Assembly (NCBI GenBank): GCA_030604585.1
Contig: JAUVVP010000054.1
Coordinates: forward strand, 1 to 8,577
DNA length: 8,577 bases
Source: Planctomycetota bacterium
GTDB lineage: Bacteria; Planctomycetota; Brocadiia; SM23-32
Direction: 5' to 3'
The position numbers and the translations under genes were made by a program. This document shows positions 1 through 5,667 of the stretch, one piece after another (position 1 is the stretch's first letter; each line of letters begins with the position of its first letter). A model generated the notes under the pieces. The model worked only from the letters and a program-made list of their open reading frames with translations. It made no database searches and was not told where the DNA came from.

Positions 1-83
1 CAGTCGGTCATGAGAAGGATGAAGGCCATCAGCACGCGAGGCATCAGCAGCGCGATGGTCGTCAGTATGCAGCCGCAGCCCAA
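1..83 (-). CDS. Small membrane protein, N-terminal part, TTG start (runs off the window)
   Basis: The first 27 codons read MGCGCILTTIALLMPRVLMA, then FILLMTD, with no stop before the window edge. The start is TTG at 83, preceded by an excellent ribosome binding site (AGGAG, 6 bases before the start). It lies 22 bases downstream of the stop of the secreted protein gene at 106-1065, so it is probably the last or next member of the same operon. The peptide is almost entirely hydrophobic, with a Pro-Arg in the middle and a Thr-Asp at the end of the helix. This resembles, from memory, short (under about 100 residue) bacterial hypothetical membrane proteins that begin 'MGC-L-ALL-PR-LLW-FTD'. Function is unknown. 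The very short visible length and the lack of an ATG make this less certain, but the Shine-Dalgarno spacing, the reading frame and the family-like peptide agree with each other. Confidence 0.6.
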   Translation of the reverse strand, partial: MGCGCILTTIALLMPRVLMAFILLMTD

Positions 84-89
84 GGCGCT

Positions 90-98
90 CTCCTTTCC
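90..98 (-). promoter_or_regulatory. Ribosome binding site that sets the TTG start at 83
   Basis: On the minus strand the sequence GGAAAGGAG ends 6 bases before the TTG at 83. It is the best Shine-Dalgarno match in the window. It lies in the gap after the stop codon at 106-108, exactly where a new gene in an operon should begin. The first ATG in this frame comes 13 codons later, inside the hydrophobic segment, and has no comparable signal, so TTG is preferred. Confidence 0.6.
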
Positions 99-105
99 GG
101 CCGAG

Positions 106-1065
106 TCACGGATCGAAGACGGGGAACTCGTCCTCGCCAACCGGAGGCGCCGGCTCCTTCTGGCGGGGCTTGTCCTGCTTCGTCGTCGGCTTCTCCGGGT
201 CCGGCTCTTCGTGCCCCACGATCTCCAGGCGGGCGTTGTCGAAGTAGTAGTTGCCCGGCTTCCAATAGGCGTATATCTGCACCTGGAGCCATTCGGTCCT
301 GAGCGGTTGCTTGTCGAGGGTGGTCTTGGACCTGGAGGGGTGGAATGTCCGCACATAGCGGCGCCATTGCCCGTCGCACGGGTCCAGGAACATGGGCGCG
401 CGGTAGGCGTCCCGCCGGATGAGGCGGATGCCGTCCGCCGTCTTCATCCGCTGGTCGAAGAATCCCTTGATGAAGACCTTCGGCTCGCCCTCGGTCTCGG
501 TGCGGGCGTCTATGCTGAAGCGGTAGATGGCGCCGGGCACGCACCTGACGTGGTGGCTGCGGTAGTGGACGCCGTGCAGGCCGGCAACGGTGTCGTAGTA
601 GGGCGGGCTGGTGGGGATGCGTTCCGGGGGCGGCGGGATGGGGTTGCGCGGCAGCGATTGCGGCTCGATCCCCTTGCCGGCCGCGGCCTTCTCCAGAGCG
701 GCGAGCACCTCATCGTTGCGCGCCTTCCACTGGGCATCCAGCACGTCCGTGTAGATGCGCAGGCAGCGCTTGCCGTCGGTGCCGCCCGCGGCCCAGAAGG
801 TGGTGAGCCCGTCGGTCGCCTGCCAGCCGTAGGGCCAGTAGCGGCCCGTCTCGAAGCTACCGTCCAGGAGCAGGTTGCCCGACAGCGGCTTCATCCGCAT
901 GGCGTCGAAGGAGCTTTCGTTGTCGTAGGGGATGCCGTCGGGGGCCAGGAGCTGTGCCTGCTTCTTGTCGGCGTCCGATTGTGCGAGGGGCGGCAGGACC
1001 GCAGCCCCCAGCGCGGCCAGCCCGACAACACATGGAAAGATGACTCTGAAGAGCGGGGCTTTCAT
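106..1065 (-). CDS. Secreted protein with carbohydrate-binding-module-like beta-sandwich
   Basis: 319 residues. Residues 1 to about 29 form a signal peptide (MKAPLFRV, a long hydrophobic stretch, then an Ala-Gln-Ser cleavage region), so the protein is exported. Residues 63-110 start like a galactose-binding-fold carbohydrate-binding module: 'NLLLDGSFETG', then an aromatic 'YWPYGWQ', then 'GKRCLRIYTDV'. The fold seems to resume at 'HYRSHHVRCVPGAIYRFSIDA' style strands (about 167-190) and ends with 'IYAYWKPGNYYFDNARLEI' (264-282), a typical final strand with the Phe-Asp-Asn signature. Between them, residues 110-160 are a charged helix and a Pro-rich segment (NPIPPPPERIPTSPPYYD), an unusual insertion. 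The tail (285-319) is a charged, Pro/Lys-rich linker. The start has AAGGG 8 bases upstream, overlapping the stop codon of the DUF4175-like gene; the gap is 12 bases, suggesting coupled translation. The ligand is unknown; binding to glycan or to a partner protein is an inference. No catalytic motif was seen. Confidence 0.85.
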   Translation of the reverse strand: MKAPLFRVIFPCVVGLAALGAAVLPPLAQSDADKKQAQLLAPDGIPYDNESSFDAMRMKPLSGNLLLDGSFETGRYWPYGWQATDGLTTFWAAGGTDGKRCLRIYTDVLDAQWKARNDEVLAALEKAAAGKGIEPQSLPRNPIPPPPERIPTSPPYYDTVAGLHGVHYRSHHVRCVPGAIYRFSIDARTETEGEPKVFIKGFFDQRMKTADGIRLIRRDAYRAPMFLDPCDGQWRRYVRTFHPSRSKTTLDKQPLRTEWLQVQIYAYWKPGNYYFDNARLEIVGHEEPDPEKPTTKQDKPRQKEPAPPVGEDEFPVFDP

Positions 1066-1077
1066 GGGACAGGCCCT

Positions 1078-4000
1078 TCACTTGCGCGGCGTGCCGGCTT
1101 CGGAGAGGGCGCGGAAGTAGTTCTCCACCATCTCGCGGTACTGCTCCGGCACCCTCTCGTCCTGCGCGGAGGCTATCTCCTCGCGCAACCGTTTGGGCAA
1201 GAGGGCGCTGCGGTCGCGCCAGAGCTGCTTCTGCTTCTCCGAGAGCTCCTTGATCTCGCGCAGGTTCGAGAGCACTATGCGCTGGTGGCGGCCGAAGGTG
1301 CTCAGTTCGCCCTCTTCGAGCGACGCCCTCTGCGCTTTCATCAACTCGATGGCCTCCGGCAGCCTGCCGCGCGGATGGCGGTACTTCCTCAGGCCGTAGT
1401 CGAGCCGCGTTGCCTTGTCGATCAGTTCGCCCTGCTGGACGGCCATCCGCTTCAGCCGCTGCCGCAAGGGGGGCGGCACCGGGCCCTGGAAGCCCTCGGC
1501 GCCCTGGCCGCTGACCTTGCCGCCACCGGTGGCGCCCGTGGGGGCCTCGCCGCTGGTGTCCTTCACCCATCCAGCCTCGAACGGGTCCGGGGTGAGCCGG
1601 CTCGGCGTCTGGCGGCCGCCCTTGCCGGTGGCCTCTTCCTCGACGAACTGGCCGCTGGACTTGCCCGTGCGGCCCTCGCCGCTGCGGCCGCCCACCTCCT
1701 GCGTGTTGGGCAGCCGGTTGCCCGTGACCCCCTTGGCCGACATGTTGCTGATGGGGCCGTCCATGGTATCCCAGCCGGCGCCGATGTCCAGGCTGTCGAA
1801 CCAGCCGCTGGTGACGTCGTCGAACTCCTCCAGCATGTCCTCTTCGCTCTCGACCAGGTCGCCGATCAGGTCCTGAAGCTCGTCCGGCAGCTCGGTCAGG
1901 GGCACCTCATAATCCTCCAGCGGGTCCTCCATGGACCAGAGCTGGTCGTCCTTGGCCTCCATCAGCCATTTCTCAATGTTGGTCTCGATGCTCTCGGCCA
2001 GCTCGACTCCCGCCTGTTCGTGCGGCACCGCCAGCTCGATAGCCTTGCGCTCGGCTTCCGCGACGGCCTGCTGGACCTCGCTGTAGACCTCGAGGACCTC
2101 CTTCGCCTGCGTGGCCAGGGAGTGGTCCTGCGGGGGCAGCTTGCTCAGGTCGGTGGCGATCTCCTGGAAGAACTTCGCCCACTTCTTCTCGGTCTCGATG
2201 ATGTCCTGGAGCGCCTGCTCGTCCTCGTCGGTGAAGTCCTCGACCGGCTTCTCGGCGAGCCGGTTGGACAGCTCAATGATCCGTTTCTGCTCCTCCACGA
2301 ACTCGTCCAGCGCCTTCAGCAGCCTCTCGGCAAGCTGCTCGCCGCCGATCACTTCTTCCATCCGCTCGGAGAGTTCCTCGCTTTCCCCTTCTTGCTTGAG
2401 CATGTGGGCCAGGACGGCGGCGGGGTTCTCGAGGAGCTGCTCCAGCAGGGAGATGATCAGGGCCTGCCTGTCGAGGGCGTCATCGGCGCGGGGTCCTATC
2501 GTCTCGCTGTCCGGGGCGGCGTGCAGTTCCTTCAGCAGTTCGATGGCGCGGCTTATCTGGCCGGCGGCGATGCGTCCGAGGGCCTCGGCCGTGCTGGAGG
2601 CATCCTGGCCGGCATAGGTGACTACGGCCTCGCCGGCGCGGGTGTAGATCTCCTCCTCGGCCCCGGTCAGTTGTGCCGCCCGGTTGCGGAAGTCCGTCCA
2701 GGCGGCCTCCTCCTGCTCGGTCAAGGCCTCGTAACCCCCGGCCCATTCCGCCACGGCGCGAGTGCCGGCCAGGTTCGCCTTCTGTAGCTTTATCAGCTCC
2801 CCTATGAGGTCCCGCAGGGCCTCTCGCGCCTCCTCGCCGGCCCGCGCGGCCACCACGGGGTCCACCACGCGGATGTGGTAGACGCGGCTCCGGCCGGCCT
2901 CTTGCGTCTCGCGGTGCAGGCCGTCGTTGCCCTGCATGTAGTAGGCGAGCGCGCTGCCCACGCCCAGGCCCATCTCCCGCACGTCGAGCACGCTGCCCTC
3001 GCGGGCCGTCCGCGTTCCCGGCCCATAGCTCCAACTGCGGAACGGCTCCCAGTCGGCCCCCGCCTTCCGCTGGATGAAGAGGTGCAGCTCCCGCAGGGAG
3101 AAGTCGTCCTCGGCGCCGGCCAGCAGTGTGACCCGCGCGTCCGGAGCGACCGCGACGTCCCTGGCCGGCCGCTCGAAGAAGACCCTCGGCGCAGCGTCCG
3201 GGACCGCCTCGATCTGGCGGACCTGCGGGATGTTCGGGACGCCGGTCTCGTCGGAGATGTTGATGGTGTAGCGCCCGCTGCGCACGATGCGCATCTCGGC
3301 CCGCAGCGCAGCGTCCCCCTCGGGCACGAGGGGATGTGTCTGGGCCTCGGGCGGGCTCCCTTCGCCGAGCGCCAGGTACTTCACTTCGACGTGTCCCTGG
3401 CGGACCGGCCTGTCCGGCGTCACAACGAGGCGGACGGACGTCGCGACCGGCGCGCGGATGTCGCCGGTGACGCCGCTCTCCGTCCGCTCGGGCAGGCCCG
3501 TGTAGGCCGGATACGAATAGGTGAGCTGCAACTGCTCAATGGCCGGCCGGTCCCGCACGGTCACCTGGTAGCGGCGCGTCGCAGCGTCGCCCGCCCGTAT
3601 GCGATAGGTGAAGCCCCGCTGGACGTTGGCGAACTCGTAGGTGAAGGCGCTGCCCTCGAATGCCATCACGTCGGAGCTATCCTCGCCCGCCTCGCTTTCG
3701 ACGTCGATCCGGGCGGTCTCCGGCAGGAGCCCGCCGACGCGCGCCTCCACCAGGAGCGGCTCGCCCTGGAGCAGCACTGCATCGCCCGGGCGGACCTCCA
3801 GGCGCGTGTCGGTAATCGGGGGTATGTAACGGCCGGGATGGAGGAAGCGCAGGAAGGCGTTGCCGAAGTGGCCGGAGAAAAGCACCCCGTAGAGCAGGAT
3901 GACCCCCACGACGCCAACGGCCCAGCGGCCGGGCCTCCACAGGCTGCGCGCCCCGACCGAGCCGGCCAGCTCCTCGCCCTTGACCCGCTCGGCAGTGTGC

Positions 4001-4404
4001 CGCATCTGCGAGAGTGCCATGCGGCGGGTCAGGGGGTCGCGGAACTCCTCGCCGGCCAGCAGCACGGCGTTGATCACCCGGTTGTCCAGGTCGGGGCATG
4101 CGCGCTCTACGTGAGCGGCCACCATCTCGTCGGTTATCGGGCGCAGCAGCGGATAGACCACGAACCGCGCGAGCACCAAGGCCAGGGCCACGGCCAACGC
4201 CGCCCCGTAAGCAAGCCGAACCGACCCGGGCAGGTGGAAGAGGTTGTCCGCCGCGAACCCGACGATCAGCCCCCCGCCTACCACGACGAAGGTCCTCAGC
4301 AGCCCGCCGAGCAACTCGATGGTCCGCCAGGCCGTGCGCGAGCGGTCTATGGCGCGATAGATGCGGCTCATCGCCCGCTCTCGCTGCTCGGACTCAGTCG
4401 CCAT
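1078..4404 (-). CDS. DUF4175-like membrane protein with long periplasmic coiled-coil region
   Basis: 1108 residues from the ATG at 4404. After a basic N-terminus (residues 1-30) come hydrophobic helices at about 34-52, 64-84 and 161-177. The positive-inside pattern suggests that everything after about 178 is outside the cytoplasmic membrane. Residues 185-515 are beta-rich, Ig-like segments, beginning 'FLHPGRYIPPITDTRLEVRPGD' in outline and including 'LTYSYPAYTGLPE' and 'AYYMQGNDG'. Residues 515-870 are long, highly charged helices (predicted coiled coil). Residues 880-978 are a Gly/Ser/Thr-rich segment with 'GPISNMSAKGVTGN', 'GRSGEGRTGKSSGQF' and 'GATGGGKVSGQG', and the last 130 residues are again helical. 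This architecture and size match DUF4175-type proteins found in Planctomycetota and other groups next to BatA/vWA genes; that match is from memory of the family. The start overlaps the upstream gene by 11 bases and has a strong GGAAGG signal. An upstream ATG at 4551 in the same frame is rejected because the extra 49 residues are Arg/Ser/Pro-rich out-of-frame-type sequence. Function is unknown, probably structural or scaffold. Confidence 0.88.
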   Translation of the reverse strand: MATESEQRERAMSRIYRAIDRSRTAWRTIELLGGLLRTFVVVGGGLIVGFAADNLFHLPGSVRLAYGAALAVALALVLARFVVYPLLRPITDEMVAAHVERACPDLDNRVINAVLLAGEEFRDPLTRRMALSQMRHTAERVKGEELAGSVGARSLWRPGRWAVGVVGVILLYGVLFSGHFGNAFLRFLHPGRYIPPITDTRLEVRPGDAVLLQGEPLLVEARVGGLLPETARIDVESEAGEDSSDVMAFEGSAFTYEFANVQRGFTYRIRAGDAATRRYQVTVRDRPAIEQLQLTYSYPAYTGLPERTESGVTGDIRAPVATSVRLVVTPDRPVRQGHVEVKYLALGEGSPPEAQTHPLVPEGDAALRAEMRIVRSGRYTINISDETGVPNIPQVRQIEAVPDAAPRVFFERPARDVAVAPDARVTLLAGAEDDFSLRELHLFIQRKAGADWEPFRSWSYGPGTRTAREGSVLDVREMGLGVGSALAYYMQGNDGLHRETQEAGRSRVYHIRVVDPVVAARAGEEAREALRDLIGELIKLQKANLAGTRAVAEWAGGYEALTEQEEAAWTDFRNRAAQLTGAEEEIYTRAGEAVVTYAGQDASSTAEALGRIAAGQISRAIELLKELHAAPDSETIGPRADDALDRQALIISLLEQLLENPAAVLAHMLKQEGESEELSERMEEVIGGEQLAERLLKALDEFVEEQKRIIELSNRLAEKPVEDFTDEDEQALQDIIETEKKWAKFFQEIATDLSKLPPQDHSLATQAKEVLEVYSEVQQAVAEAERKAIELAVPHEQAGVELAESIETNIEKWLMEAKDDQLWSMEDPLEDYEVPLTELPDELQDLIGDLVESEEDMLEEFDDVTSGWFDSLDIGAGWDTMDGPISNMSAKGVTGNRLPNTQEVGGRSGEGRTGKSSGQFVEEEATGKGGRQTPSRLTPDPFEAGWVKDTSGEAPTGATGGGKVSGQGAEGFQGPVPPPLRQRLKRMAVQQGELIDKATRLDYGLRKYRHPRGRLPEAIELMKAQRASLEEGELSTFGRHQRIVLSNLREIKELSEKQKQLWRDRSALLPKRLREEIASAQDERVPEQYREMVENYFRALSEAGTPRK

Positions 4405-5530
4405 TGCCTTTTCCTTCCGGCTCGGGCGGGATCGGCACTTCCCGGTTCGGGGCCAGCTCGACGGCCAGTTCGATGCTGCCCGCCTGGGCGGAGATGGCGT
4501 GGCCGCCGAGGCCCGGTGCGACGATGACCTTCCTGGGCTCCACGACCGCATCCTCGCTGACGAGGCGAAGCAGGAACATGCGCTTCTCGATCTGCCATTC
4601 GTCGCGCGGCTTGTGCATCGCCCAGACGTCGTAGCGGCGGATCAGGCCCGCGCCCGGCAGCGTTGTGCCGCCGTGGCGCTCCTTGCGGACCAGGGCGAAG
4701 GTGCGCTCCCCATTGCCGGCGGCGTAGACGATCCGCTGCTCGTGGAAGAAGTCGCGGAGCTTCGCCACCCACGACTCGATGTCGGCGACCTGCCGGGCGT
4801 TCAGGCGCCCCGCGCCCTCGTCCCGCTCGCGGCTGAAGTGCAGGTAGATGGCCCTATCAGTGACGACGACAAGGTCGTAGGTGCCCTCGGTGCAGTCGCT
4901 GACGCGGAACCTGCCGGAGAACGGATTGAACGTGGCCTCGATGGAGAAGAGTTTGTCGCGGTTGATGGCGAGCACCTTCTGGAGGTTCTCGCCCGTCGGG
5001 AGCCTGAGCGTTCCCTCGATGGTGCCGCGGGCGCCGGCGCCTTCGGCGTAGAAGGTCACGGCGCGCACGTAGAGCAGGTCGTCGAGTCCCTGGCCCACCT
5101 TGCCCTCAGCCTTGCGCCGCAGGATGAAGCGCTGCTTGCGGCCGCCGCTCTCGACATAGATGGTCTTGGGCATGATGTGGCCTTCAAGCCGGCGGCCGTC
5201 GTGAAAGGTGATCCGCGTCAGGTAGTGGCGCACCGGGTAGTGTTCGCCGGTGTAGACCTTCTCGTCGCGGCCGCTCTCGCGGAAGAGCCATTTGGCTTCC
5301 ATGCTCTGGCGCTCGATGGCGGTCTCGATGCCGGCCATCTCGGCGGCGCGGATCGTCTGGCGACGGCCCAGCGCCTCGTTATGGATGATGAGGCGGCCGT
5401 CGGTGATATGCACGCGGCCCTCGACGCGCCGTCCGTCGCTCAGCTCCACGGCGCCCGGCAGCCACTCAACGCCCGCCGCCATGCAGCACAGCGCCGTTAG
5501 CCCCAGCGCAACGCCGATCAGCTTCCTCAT
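4394..5530 (-). CDS. Secreted protein of unknown function with two DGRR-x-EG beta repeats
   Basis: 378 residues from the ATG at 5530, which begins a good signal peptide (MRKLIGVALGLTALCCMAAG). An in-frame ATG pair at 5557/5554 would add 9 residues (MMGTFGIKA) before this; it is possible, but puts extra residues ahead of the basic signal start. No standard lipobox is present. After cleavage, residues 28-50 (ELSDGRRVEGRVHITDGRLI) and 107-126 (ITFHDGRRLEGHIMPKTIYV) are two copies of the same beta motif, like small 'DG-x-x-x-G-x-V' barrels seen in secreted planctomycete proteins. The rest (150-345) is mixed alpha/beta with strands such as 'YDLVVVTDRAIYLHF' and 'RTFALVRKERHG', and no recognised catalytic motif. 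The C-terminus is Pro/Glu-rich. The end overlaps the start of the DUF4175-like gene by 11 bases, so the two are probably translationally coupled and expressed together. I do not recognise the family by name. Confidence 0.83.
   Translation of the reverse strand: MRKLIGVALGLTALCCMAAGVEWLPGAVELSDGRRVEGRVHITDGRLIIHNEALGRRQTIRAAEMAGIETAIERQSMEAKWLFRESGRDEKVYTGEHYPVRHYLTRITFHDGRRLEGHIMPKTIYVESGGRKQRFILRRKAEGKVGQGLDDLLYVRAVTFYAEGAGARGTIEGTLRLPTGENLQKVLAINRDKLFSIEATFNPFSGRFRVSDCTEGTYDLVVVTDRAIYLHFSRERDEGAGRLNARQVADIESWVAKLRDFFHEQRIVYAAGNGERTFALVRKERHGGTTLPGAGLIRRYDVWAMHKPRDEWQIEKRMFLLRLVSEDAVVEPRKVIVAPGLGGHAISAQAGSIELAVELAPNREVPIPPEPEGKGNGD
4411..4418 (-). promoter_or_regulatory. Ribosome binding site fixing the DUF4175-like start at 4404
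   Basis: GGAAGGAA on the minus strand lies inside the last codons of the upstream secreted-protein gene. The GGAAGG core ends 8 bases before the ATG at 4404. It supports 4404 over the longer in-frame start at 4551 and implies that the two genes are translated in a coupled way. Confidence 0.65.
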
Positions 5531-5572
5531 TGCCTTGATCCCGAAGGTCCCCATCATTCTACCACGTGCAGG

Positions 5573-5662
5573 AAAATAGGGACAGTCACCTATTCTCCTG
5601 GCTGTAAGATTCTATGAGGAAAGGAAATACGACGCGCGAAAATAGGTGACTGTCCCCATTTT
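5573..5662. repeat. Intergenic inverted repeat (22-base arms, 46-base centre), REP/MITE-like
   Basis: The left arm (5573-5594) and right arm (5641-5662) are inverted copies of each other, matching at 21 of 22 positions; the only change is T versus C near the outer end. The shared core is AATAGGTGACTGTCC. Each arm is itself a small imperfect palindrome (AATAGG, 8 bases, CCTATT), so three stem-loops are possible. The centre (5595-5640) shows no coding potential. The element fills nearly all of the 110-base gap between the vWA gene stop (5668) and the next gene. From memory, motifs of the type 'GGGGACAGTCACCTATTTT' recur in many environmental bacterial genomes, often near REP-associated Y1 transposases; copy number cannot be checked here. 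Because the stems carry A/T-rich ends, the element could also act as a bidirectional terminator. Confidence 0.8.
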
Positions 5663-5667
5663 TGCGT

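Noticed and set aside
10..2787. A 925-codon open frame on the plus strand opposite the DUF4175-like and secreted genes
   Set aside because: The product is Leu/Arg/Gly/Val-rich without motifs, runs antisense across two well-supported genes and their junction, and is the expected antisense shadow in GC-rich coding DNA.
2875..4527. A 550-codon open frame on the plus strand opposite the N-terminal half of the DUF4175-like gene
   Set aside because: No recognisable domain, signal peptide or ribosome binding site was seen; it is explained as an antisense shadow.
4405..4551. A longer N-terminus (49 extra residues) for the DUF4175-like protein, starting at 4551
   Set aside because: The extension is Arg/Ser/Pro-rich, overlaps the upstream gene by about 158 bases, and precedes a far better start with GGAAGG at 4404.
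4361..5500. A 379-codon open frame on the plus strand opposite the 378-residue secreted protein
   Set aside because: The opposite strand encodes a protein with a signal peptide and duplicated beta motifs, while this frame lacks motifs and is Asp/Ala/Leu-rich shadow sequence.
5465..5530. A lipoprotein signal in MRKLIGVALGLTALCCMAAG
   Set aside because: The residues before both Cys are Leu and Cys, not the small residues of a lipobox, so an ordinary signal peptide is more likely.
5595..5640. A TAGAAT hexamer in the centre of the inverted repeat, read as a possible -10 promoter element for the secreted-protein gene
   Set aside because: At 17 bases upstream the hexamer is GC-rich and unlike TTGACA, so one A/T-rich hexamer alone does not support a promoter call.
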